DNA of 64,000 bases, taken from positions 124,001-188,000 of the forward strand of contig NZ_JADRCR010000002.1 of assembly GCF_016649425.1 (NCBI RefSeq). Reading direction: 5' to 3'. Origin of the DNA: Limnobaculum allomyrinae. GTDB taxonomy: Bacteria; Pseudomonadota; Gammaproteobacteria; Enterobacterales; Enterobacteriaceae. Made by a program: the position numbers and the translations under genes. A model generated the notes under the pieces. It saw nothing but the letters and a program-made list of their open reading frames with translations, had not been told where the DNA came from and made no database searches. Shown here in pieces: positions 7,799 through 16,000 of the stretch. The number at the start of each line of letters is the position of its first letter. The stretch's first letter is position 1.

Positions 7799-8439
7799 TG
7801 GACGGTATTACTAAGGTTACAAAAAAGGGGGTAGTGATGCATGCCTGCCCGTTAGTTCGCCATGGATTAATGCATTTTCTCAGTACTCAATTACCGGAGA
7901 TAACCTTTCAGGTTGCAGAGTCTTTCAGTGCCATGGGGCGTATTCCAGGATTAGTGGAGGCAGATCTGGTGGTCAGTGACGTGCGGGATGATGAAAAGGA
8001 TGCTATCGAAGGGGGGAACTGGCTATTGTGGCTGCAATCGATACGCAATGATAAACCTATGGTGGTTATCACGGATTTACTGTCTGATGAGCAGATGGCC
8101 AAACTATGCAAGCAACCTTTAATCTCTCTGTTGGCATTACAAACGCCGGAAGCGCAACTGCGCGAGCAAATTAATCGCGTGCTATCCGGCGATTTAGTGA
8201 TTAGTCCAACACTGTATATGTCATCGACAACAGCCAGTGTCGATTTGGAATTGGAACCGCTTACGGATGCAGAACAACGGGTGCTAAAGCTGATGTACCA
8301 AGGCTATAGCATAGTGCAGATTGCTGAACAGCTATGCCGCAGTGCTAAAACCGTCAGCACCCATAAATATCACCTGATGCGCAAACTACGCGCCAGAAAT
8401 GAAGTTGAATTATTTGCCCGAATAGAGGTGATACATTAA
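7798..8439 (+). CDS. LuxR/FixJ-type regulator, paralogue of the upstream gene
   Basis: 213 residues, starting with the ATG that shares its A with the preceding stop (TAATG at 7796-7800). Receiver-like N terminus: ADLVVSDVRDD keeps an Asp near the acceptor site and PMVVITD the Thr, but the Lys expected before the last helix is replaced in LLALQTPEAQL. The C-terminal LuxR-type helix-turn-helix is complete: LTDAEQRVLKLMYQGYSIVQI, then AKTVSTHKYHLMRKLRARN. Probably a partner of the 7169-7798 product in a heteromeric or sequential regulatory pair for fimbrial expression (inference). Confidence 0.84.
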   Translation: MDGITKVTKKGVVMHACPLVRHGLMHFLSTQLPEITFQVAESFSAMGRIPGLVEADLVVSDVRDDEKDAIEGGNWLLWLQSIRNDKPMVVITDLLSDEQMAKLCKQPLISLLALQTPEAQLREQINRVLSGDLVISPTLYMSSTTASVDLELEPLTDAEQRVLKLMYQGYSIVQIAEQLCRSAKTVSTHKYHLMRKLRARNEVELFARIEVIH

Positions 8440-8759
8440 CGCACAGACCTTTATGGCAGTCTGAAGCCAAAAACACCATCAGCGAGGCACTGATGGGGTA
8501 TTTGCATAAAAAGTGAATAAATCGGGAGAATAAATAAGATTTGAGTATCAGTTGTAGTCTCGAAGCGTGGTTTAGTTAACAAGTGACGTAAGGGATGTCA
8601 CATTTTTGCCAAACTTGTTTCCCGTTGAAATATCTTGTCATTTTTATATGTGCCTGAGTTACAAAAAAGGCGTTTTAAAATCTGCTCAACTGAATAGACT
8701 GGTTCCACTTTTTCCCCTTTTCATTTTGAGACAGAAATATAAATTCAAATCATACTATT
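8440..8759. other. Intergenic region with one hairpin
   Basis: About 320 bp without a credible gene. It holds a 7-bp stem CCATCAG (8476-8482) / CTGATGG (8490-8496) just after the regulator pair, without a T-run, as a possible weak terminator. The rest is AT-rich sequence that should hold the promoter of the NlpC/P60 gene. Confidence 0.5.
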
Positions 8760-9512
8760 ATGACACACATTATACCTACCGCACTCTACAGCCTGTTTCG
8801 TTCCTCCATTGGAGGCGTTATCTGCATTTTTATGCTGTTTCTCTCTTTTAATGCCAATGCGGCTAATCACCATAAAGTCAGCAAAAAAGCGCCGCTGGCA
8901 GCCCATGTGATCATTAAAAGCAACACCAAACGTAAACGCGTTACATTAAATGGTGCCAATAAGGCTTATCAGCAATCTGACGAACAACAAGACATTCTGG
9001 CGGGTAGTAACCCATTCCGCCAGCGCAATATTGATGAGCTACGCATTACTGAAGGAATGCACCCTCAAATTTCGACGGTTCAGAAAGACAAGATGGTAAC
9101 GGCTAAACGAGAAGTGATAGCCAATTTAATGAAGCAGTTAGGTAAACCTTATCGTTATGGTGGCACATCGCCCCGCACCGGATTTGATTGCAGCGGTCTG
9201 GTTAACTACGCCTATCGCGATCATCTGAAATCCACATTGCCAAGAACCGCTAATAATATGTTCCATATGTCTGCTGAACAGGGAATAACCGTTGAGAAAG
9301 AGCAACTGCACAGCGGTGATTTAGTCTTTTTCCGAACCCACAGCCGCAGCCGTGGCTATGCGGATCATGTGGGTGTTTATCTGGGCGATGGTGAATTTAT
9401 ACAGGCGCCACGTACCGGTAAAGATATTCAGATTAGTCGGTTAGATGACGATTATTGGCAGGATCACTATATCGGTGCCCGTCGGGTACTGTTGCCTTCA
9501 GCAGTGCGCTAA
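8760..9512 (+). CDS. NlpC/P60 family peptidoglycan hydrolase, exported
   Basis: 250 residues with an N-terminal hydrophobic export signal (about residues 15-35, ending NANA), a basic linker, and a C-terminal NlpC/P60 domain (about 115-245). The family cleaves stem-peptide bonds of peptidoglycan with a Cys-His-polar triad. Cys144 lies in GFDCSGLVNYAY and His203 in ADHVGVYLGDG. The third position, 12 residues later as in MepS/Spr, is Gln215 (FIQAPRTG) where MepS has His. Other visible motifs are GKPYRYGG and LHSGDLVFFR. It most resembles the MepH/YafL/Spr group. The ribosome site before ATG 8760 is poor, but no better start precedes the signal peptide. Confidence 0.9.
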   Translation: MTHIIPTALYSLFRSSIGGVICIFMLFLSFNANAANHHKVSKKAPLAAHVIIKSNTKRKRVTLNGANKAYQQSDEQQDILAGSNPFRQRNIDELRITEGMHPQISTVQKDKMVTAKREVIANLMKQLGKPYRYGGTSPRTGFDCSGLVNYAYRDHLKSTLPRTANNMFHMSAEQGITVEKEQLHSGDLVFFRTHSRSRGYADHVGVYLGDGEFIQAPRTGKDIQISRLDDDYWQDHYIGARRVLLPSAVR

Positions 9513-9565
9513 TCCAAAGCCTCGCGGGTGCCAGGCATCACGGGGCGGATTATTAAATAGGGAGT

Positions 9566-10180
9566 TTAGAACTTTTCTGGTAACGAAGTTATCCCGATTA
9601 ATTTACCATTGTCCATAGTGATGTAATCACCTTTTCTTAATTCTGACAGCACCAGCATCACATAGCTGCGTGATAATCAGGATCGCTTAATAATGTAAGA
9701 TGCCACGGTGACTGAAGCTTTTATTTCATCACTGGACTGGTTTAGTTCCAGCAGCAGCAGGCGAATAAAAGCATAGTTATTAGGGTTAATCGTTTTTGCA
9801 AACACACGATAAAACTCGGCCATATTATTCGCCAATATATAGTTTACTGACTCGTACAAATCTTCCTCAGCGATAATACTTCTGGCATCTTCTACAGTCA
9901 GAACATCTACGATAAGAGGTTCGCCGGGCTTAATATAGAAATAGGTCGGGGGAGCATAAAGGTTAGTCAGGCCAAGAATCGCTGGCCCTTCATAAAAGGT
10001 TAACAAACGTTCCTCATTCATATAGACGGCAAAAAATCCCTTTTGTATGCAGTAGATATCATCAGTCATGGGATATGCCTTACCTTTCTTAATGGTAAGC
10101 TTTTGGCTTTTACCACTACGGATAAATGCCTCCATCAACCACTGGCGATGTGTATCGCTGTTAGGGGTGATATCTGTCAT
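9566..10180 (-). pseudogene. IprA-like Crp-fold regulator, copy 1, interrupted by TGA
   Basis: First of four tandem paralogues. Translation from ATG 10180 gives 167 residues ending VASYIIKRS, then TGA at 9679-9677. The frame continues unbroken as LSRSYVMLVLSELRKGDYI and on to the family-typical end TSLPEKF, stop at 9568-9566. The other three copies have KRSG(L/M)SRSY, with GGA at this codon in copy 2, so a single G-to-T change (GGA to TGA) explains the stop. The lost 37 residues include the recognition part of the winged helix, so the truncated product should not bind DNA normally. It could still dimerise and interfere with its paralogues (inference). Full length would be 204 residues. Confidence 0.88.
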
Positions 10181-10291
10181 TATTTTGCACCTGAACGGAT
10201 GGTTGTATTAACTATAAGATGAAAAGAATGAGGGTGGATAACTAACGTATCTTAAATTTTTTATTTGAATACCCGTCAGTAAACTAAACAT

Positions 10292-10909
10292 CTAGAACCT
10301 CTCCGGCAATGAAGTTATCGACGTTAATTTGCCATCATTCATATTGATATAGCCGCCTTTTCTTAATTCTGACAGCACCAGCATCACATAGCTGCGCGAC
10401 AATCCGGATCGTTTAATAATGTAGGAAGCTACCGTCACGGAGGCTTTTATTGCATCCGTGGCCTGGTCTAAATCCATTAGCATAAGGCGAATAAAGGTAT
10501 AATTATTCGGGCTAATGACTTTTTCATACATCTGGAAAAAGGCGTTGGTGTTATTCGCCAATATGTAACCTATCGACTGAGATAAGTTTTCCGTTTTGAT
10601 AATTTGCCGGGCTTCTTCTGTTGTTAGGGTAAACAGAGTACTGGTTTGGCCTGGCTTAATATAAAAATGGACGGGTTCGGAATAAAAATTAGTCAGACCG
10701 ATAATGGCCTGTCCTTCCCCATAACTTAACAGGCGCTCACCCTGATTCATATAGACAGAAAAAATCCCCTTTCTGATACAACAAATTTCATCAGACATAA
10801 TGTAGGTATTACCTCTCGCAACGGTAACTTTTTTGATTTTGTCGCTGCGGGCAAAAGCATCGATTAACCGTTGAAGATGTATGTCATAGTCAGGAAATCT
10901 GTCTTTCAT
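10292..10909 (-). CDS. IprA-like Crp-fold transcriptional regulator, copy 2
   Basis: 205 residues. The N-terminal part (about 10-120) looks like a cyclic-nucleotide-binding-type beta roll (KKVTVARGNTYIM, IFSVYMNQGERLL, FYIKPGQTSTL) without recognisable cAMP-contact residues. The C-terminal part is a winged helix-turn-helix (about 150-200: SVTVASYIIKRSGLSRSY, then LVLSELRKGGYI). This arrangement fits the YaiV/IprA-like family. It shares SPNNYTFIR and the whole DNA-binding end with its three neighbours. Ligand and targets are unknown. The cluster lies just upstream of, and divergent from, a giant autotransporter gene. Confidence 0.82.
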   Translation of the reverse strand: MKDRFPDYDIHLQRLIDAFARSDKIKKVTVARGNTYIMSDEICCIRKGIFSVYMNQGERLLSYGEGQAIIGLTNFYSEPVHFYIKPGQTSTLFTLTTEEARQIIKTENLSQSIGYILANNTNAFFQMYEKVISPNNYTFIRLMLMDLDQATDAIKASVTVASYIIKRSGLSRSYVMLVLSELRKGGYINMNDGKLTSITSLPERF

Positions 10910-10955
10910 TGTGTTGCACCTGGAGGGCCGATTTATTAACTATAGGATAAAAAAA
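10910..10955 (-). promoter_or_regulatory. Conserved leader/promoter block shared by the IprA-like paralogues
   Basis: Read on the plus strand, each of the starts at 10180, 10909 and 12469 is preceded by the same pattern: CCTG near the start codon, then TTATTAA or TATTAACTATA, then (A)GGAT(A)AAAA and AGAA(T)G. On the coding strand this places TATAGT (or a TAAAT variant) 35-45 bp before the ATG as a likely -10 region. The shared block means the promoters were duplicated along with the genes. No -35 is assigned with confidence. Copy 3 (11631) has a diverged upstream region. Confidence 0.45.
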
Positions 10956-11010
10956 GAATGAAGACAGACAAGGTACATTGTTTTTACCAGAACACCAGCC
11001 AGTTAAGGGC

Positions 11011-11631
11011 TTAGAACCGTTCCGGCAATGAGGTTATCCCGGTTAATTTGCCATCTTCCATGTGGATATAGCCGCCTTTTCTTAATTCTGACAGCACCAG
11101 CATCACATAACTGCGCGACATTCCTGAGCGTTTAATAATATAGGCGGCTACCGTTACCGAGGTTTTTATGGCATCACTGTTCTGCTCTAAATCCATCAGT
11201 AACGTACGAATAAAAGCATAATTATTAGGCGTAATCGTTTTTTCATACAGCTGGAAAAATGAAGCTGTATTATGGTTCTGCACATAATTTTCTGACTCAA
11301 ATAAATTTTTAGATTTGATAATATTTTGTGCTTCTTCGGCGGGTAATGTATATATTGTGCTGGTTTGAGCCGGTTTAATATATAAATGAATTAGGGGAGG
11401 ACTGTAGGTATTAGACAACCCCAGAATGGCAGAACCCTCTGTGTAGGTCAGTAAACGGTCTCCTCTATCCATATAAATAGAAAATACCCCCTCCTGAAAA
11501 TAGCAAACATTGTCAGTTATTAAATATTTACATCCTTTTTTAACCGTGATTTTTTTGGTTTTTTCGTTATCAATAAATGCATCCATTAATATTTGAAGAT
11601 GCATTTTTAGGTCGGGAGGTATGTTTAGCAT
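11011..11631 (-). CDS. IprA-like Crp-fold transcriptional regulator, copy 3
   Basis: 206 residues, same two-part architecture as copies 2 and 4. The sensor-like N terminus differs most (KKITVKKGCKYLI, IFSIYM-type strand present as VFSIYMDRGDRLL, one extra residue around SPPLIHLYIKP). The DNA-binding end SGMSRSYVMLVLSELRKGGYI is almost identical to its neighbours. It is followed 101 bp later by copy 2 on the same strand and preceded by a 220-bp AT-rich gap. Function: predicted transcription factor; target unknown. Confidence 0.82.
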   Translation of the reverse strand: MLNIPPDLKMHLQILMDAFIDNEKTKKITVKKGCKYLITDNVCYFQEGVFSIYMDRGDRLLTYTEGSAILGLSNTYSPPLIHLYIKPAQTSTIYTLPAEEAQNIIKSKNLFESENYVQNHNTASFFQLYEKTITPNNYAFIRTLLMDLEQNSDAIKTSVTVAAYIIKRSGMSRSYVMLVLSELRKGGYIHMEDGKLTGITSLPERF

Positions 11632-11851
11632 TCCATTTGCCTGATAAGTAGATTCTATTGAATATGAAATTTAAATTCATATGGAAATTTATATTTTTAT
11701 TATGATTAGCTTTTATTTAAATTAAAACTTTCAATATAAGATAATGTTTCTAACTCCTTTTCAAGGTATATATTCATGTTGCCTGCCGTTTGTATAATTT
11801 TATTCCATTTATGACTTTTTTAAACAGAGTATTGATCAATATGTTGATGAT

Positions 11852-12469
11852 TTAAAACTTCACAGGTAATGAAGTTATTGAAATGAGTTTTCCATCCTCC
11901 ATAATGATATAACCGCCTTTTTTTAACTCTGACAGCACCAGCATCACATAGCTACGTGATAGTCCCGAGCGTTTTATTATATAAGAGGCCACTGTGACAG
12001 AGTTTTTTATTGCATCACTGCTTTGATTTAAATCCATAAGGAGTGTGCGAATAAACGTATAGTTATTGGGGCTAATGGTTTTTTCATACATTTTGATAAA
12101 CAGGGTCATATTATGAGCTTGAACATAATTGACTGATTCATATAAATTTCTTTCTTTGACAATTCGTAGGGCTTCGTTTGTCTCAAGCGTTAATACCATG
12201 CTGGTTTGATCTGGTTTTATATAAAAATCTGTAGGAGTAGTGAAAAAGTTAGCCAGTCCGAAAATGGCGCATTCTTCAAAATAGGTTAGCAAACGGTTTC
12301 CATAGCTCATATACACAGAAAAAACGCCTTCCTGAACGCAAACAATATTATTACTTATCATATAACTATTGCCTTTTTTGACGATAACTCTCTCAATTTT
12401 GTCGCTGCTGGCAAAAGCATCTATTAAACGCTGAATGTGTATTTTTGTCTCGAAAGAAGGTTTGTTCAT
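11852..12469 (-). CDS. IprA-like Crp-fold transcriptional regulator, copy 4
   Basis: 205 residues and the copy nearest the giant autotransporter, transcribed away from it across a 542-bp gap. The N terminus (IHIQRLIDAFASSDKIERV, VFSVYMSYGNRLL, FYIKPDQTSMV) is close to copy 2. The winged helix is again conserved (KRSGLSRSYVMLVLSELKKG, then YIIMEDGKL). If any paralogue controls the adhesin genes, position makes this one the first candidate, but that is inference. Confidence 0.82.
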   Translation of the reverse strand: MNKPSFETKIHIQRLIDAFASSDKIERVIVKKGNSYMISNNIVCVQEGVFSVYMSYGNRLLTYFEECAIFGLANFFTTPTDFYIKPDQTSMVLTLETNEALRIVKERNLYESVNYVQAHNMTLFIKMYEKTISPNNYTFIRTLLMDLNQSSDAIKNSVTVASYIIKRSGLSRSYVMLVLSELKKGGYIIMEDGKLISITSLPVKF

Positions 12470-13011
12470 TTTTTATTCCTGAATGGGTTGTTTTTATTAA
12501 ATTTAGGATAAAAACAGAAGAAAATATAAAAATAAATGATTCTCTTATTCGCACTGATTTTAGCGCTTTTTTTAGCGAAAAATGGCCTGTGGTATGGTTT
12601 CATACAGAATAGGATCGAATGCGCTCTTGTTTCGTTGAGATAACAGGGTTTTTAAATTGCGTTGCAAACTTTCTTAAAATTCATTTTTATTCAATTAGTT
12701 ATGATGTTTTTCGGTGTGTTGTTTTTTAGCCGGGTTTTTCAGTGAAAATATTCGCAATACATTGAACTATGAGCTTTCATTATTTCATTTCTAATCTATA
12801 TTTATTATTAGAGATCTTTTGTATGACAAAGTGTGTTGATTTTTATATTTAATACATTGATTCATAATATGAATAATTTTTTTCAGTGCGAATTCAGGAT
12901 TTATAAACAAATTTGAATGGATCTTAATTTTGTTTTTTTCATAGAGATACAAGGATTCTATCTATCTTCAGGAATATCGCCATTGGGCAGGTTCTCATCA
13001 GGGTTAATAAA
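12470..13011. promoter_or_regulatory. AT-rich divergent intergenic region before giant autotransporter
   Basis: 542 bp, strongly AT-rich, between two divergent starts, so it must hold promoters for copy 4 of the regulator family and for the giant autotransporter. The autotransporter ATG (13012) has only a modest GGG-type ribosome site about 9 bp upstream. Long A/T tracts suggest H-NS-type silencing (inference). No gene is visible. Confidence 0.5.
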
Positions 13012-16000
13012 ATGAATAAAAAACATGGTGTCAGAAACAGCAACGAGTACCGGTTTAACTCTTTGCATAAAGCGATAGTCCTTGCATTTCCTGCTATCTA
13101 TCTCAGCATATCTATTCCGGTTCAGGCGGCAACAACGTTAACAGAAGGACAGGATATATATACCAACGGATTAAATACCGGTGCGTATGATCTGTTCCTT
13201 GGTGGCAATGTGACCTGGAACACTATGTTTGCCATGAATAGTGCTGCCAAAACAGTGATAACGATTGATGGTAATAACTACACGATAACCGCCAACGGTA
13301 GCAGCTCTCAACGTTTACTCGACATTACTCAAGTCAGTAATACTGTCTCTATCACTAATGCCACTATTACTTCTAAACCTTTCACCGGGGCGCGTAATTC
13401 ATTAATCCGGTTGTATCAGCTTAATGACAAAGTTGATATCAATTTTGAAGGCACTACGTTTCTGAATATTGGGCCAACGGATTACAACACTTATGCCTCT
13501 GCTGATTATGGGCCAATCTTATCTATTCGTGGCAGTACCGGCGGTGTGATGAATGTGGATGGTGGCGCTGCCGGTGTACTGTTTAAAGGAAACCATGGGT
13601 TAGCGGATCAGCCCGGCGTGGTCGGGCTTTATTCAAACAACACCATGAATTTCACCGGCAAAGTGACCTTTGACAGCAACTGGACGGCTAACTACGGCGG
13701 TGCAATAACGGTTTTTGATGTTGCCGGCAGTAAGATGAACTTTGCCGGCGAGACTAATTTTATTAATAACCACTCCTCAGTGTTCGGTGGTGCGGTTGAC
13801 TTTTGGGGGGCTTCGGCCGTCATGGCCTTTAATGGCCCCACGACATTTACCGGCAACTATGTTTACGGTACTACCACAAACTCGTTTGATTACCCTGACC
13901 ACGTTGACGACCAGCATACCCGTGGGGGAGCCATCAACATTGGTTATTTGAGCCCGGGAGCTACTGGCCTTAATTTAAACTTTAATAACAACACCACCTT
14001 TAACGGTAACTTTGTTATTGATCCCAAAAATGGTTACAACGCATTAGGTGGTGCGGTTAGCGCCTATGGTAATGGTGGTAACTATAACTATTTTATGAAC
14101 TTTAACGGTGCCACTACCTTTGATGGTAACTACGTTTATTCATTAACCGGCTCGGGTTATGGTGGGGCGATTTATTATGATGCGGGGGCCGCAGCGACCT
14201 TAAATTTAGGGCCAGGCTCCAGTGTGATTAATAACTATGCGAAAACTCAGGGCGGCGGTATTTATCTGAAAACCGGCACGATTAACCTGAAAGCAAATGG
14301 CGGGGATATCCTGTTTCAGGGCAACCGCCAGGGAGCAAGTTTTGCGCTGATTGGTAGCGGGCCACTTTATGCGCCGGTCATCGGTTCGGGAAATCCTAAC
14401 GCTATCTATCTGGGCGGTACAGGAAGCCTGAATCTGGACGCATCCGCCGGTAATTTCATTCAGTTTTATGACCCTATCGCCTCTGTGTCTACCGCAACCA
14501 TAACCGTTAATAAAACCGGTGATGGTGAAGTTCTGTTCCATGGCAATAGTAGCAATCCCGGCGATCCGTTATATAACTCCGATATCCAGACCAACACCAA
14601 TGTCAACGGCGGTGCGTTCTCATTTACCGACGGCGTGAGCTATGGTAACTCCGGATTTGGTATTTTTGCGGTAAATAATGGCGGTACGGTTCAGGGAAGT
14701 AACAACAGTATCTTACAGGCGAAAACCATCAATATTAATTCTGGTGGTACAGTTGCGGCCAACGGCGGGATCTTTAACCTGAATGCGGGTACCGGCGGGG
14801 TAGTATCAACCGCCGGAAAGTTTGGCGGATTTGGGACTATCGTTGCGCCAAGTATCTCTTTAAGCACCAGTGCCGCTAACGTCTCAACGGCGGATATTGC
14901 TGCTGGTAACACCCTAATTTTAGACAGTTTGCTAACCAATGCCGGTTCGTTTAGTAAAACCGGTGCTGGTACGCTGGTTCTCACAAAAACCAATACCTAT
15001 ACCGGCGCAACCAGCGTTAACGATGGCACGTTACAGGCCAACAATACCAACATTATTGCCGCCAGCTCCGGACTAAATATGACCGGCGGCGTATTTGATT
15101 TGAATAACTTTAATCAAACGCTAAAAAGCCTGAGTGGTACCGGTGGCGCAATTACTACCGGTACCGGCGTCTTAACGGTTAATAGCACCAATACCACAAG
15201 CTACGCCGGTACCATTAGCGGTAGTGGCAATCTACTGAAGCAAGGTACCGGATCATTAACCCTAACCGGTAATGTCACGCTTGATGCCCCAGGCTCAGAG
15301 TTGCAGGTAACGGGTGGTACGCTAAATATTAATGGCGGTAGCCAAACTCAGATTACTAAAGGAACGGTTGATAATAACGCAGCATTGAATCTTAGTGACA
15401 GCGGTACCAACGTTCAGATGAATGACCTGTATGTGGGAAATTCAGCCAGCAGCAACAGTACCTTCTTCATTAACAGCGGTGCTCAGGCGCATATCAACAA
15501 TATCCTGTATATAGGTTCGCTGGCTAATTCACAGGGAGGTGTGCTGGTTAACGGAACCGGTTCACTACTGGATGCCAACACGGTGTTGGTAGGAAATGGA
15601 GCCGGGCGCGGTACACTCAACTTAAATAACGCCGGTGTGTTGCTCACCAATAGCCTGCAAAAAGGAACGGGTACCTCAGGCGTCGTCAACTTTAACGGTG
15701 GTATCTTACAGGCTAAGAGTGACAATGCTAACTTCATCAGCGGATTTGCCAGCGGCGATCTGGTATTGGGCGCGACTGGCGGTACCGTTGATTCAAACGG
15801 TTTTAATATTGCTACCAATAATATCTTTAGTGGAACCGGCAGACTAACTAAGAGCGGCAGTGGTGTATTCACCTTAACCGGCGTTAACACTTATACCGGT
15901 GGCACAACAGTCTCCGGCGGAACACTACGCCTGACCGGAGCCGGTACGGTTAGCTCCGGTGGCGTAAATATTGCTTCCGGCGCGGCAATGTTTGTTGATA

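Noticed and set aside
8606-8851. 81-residue open frame overlapping the start of the NlpC/P60 gene
   Set aside because: It runs out of frame over the signal peptide of a clear gene and has no recognisable features.
9566-12469. IprA-like cluster considered as canonical cAMP-CRP or FNR regulators
   Set aside because: I see no cAMP-contact motif and no FNR-type cysteine cluster; only the general fold pattern is shared.
14206-14541. Numerous minus-strand open frames inside the autotransporter genes
   Set aside because: They are shadows of the long low-complexity coding frame; they repeat with the modules and have no start signals.
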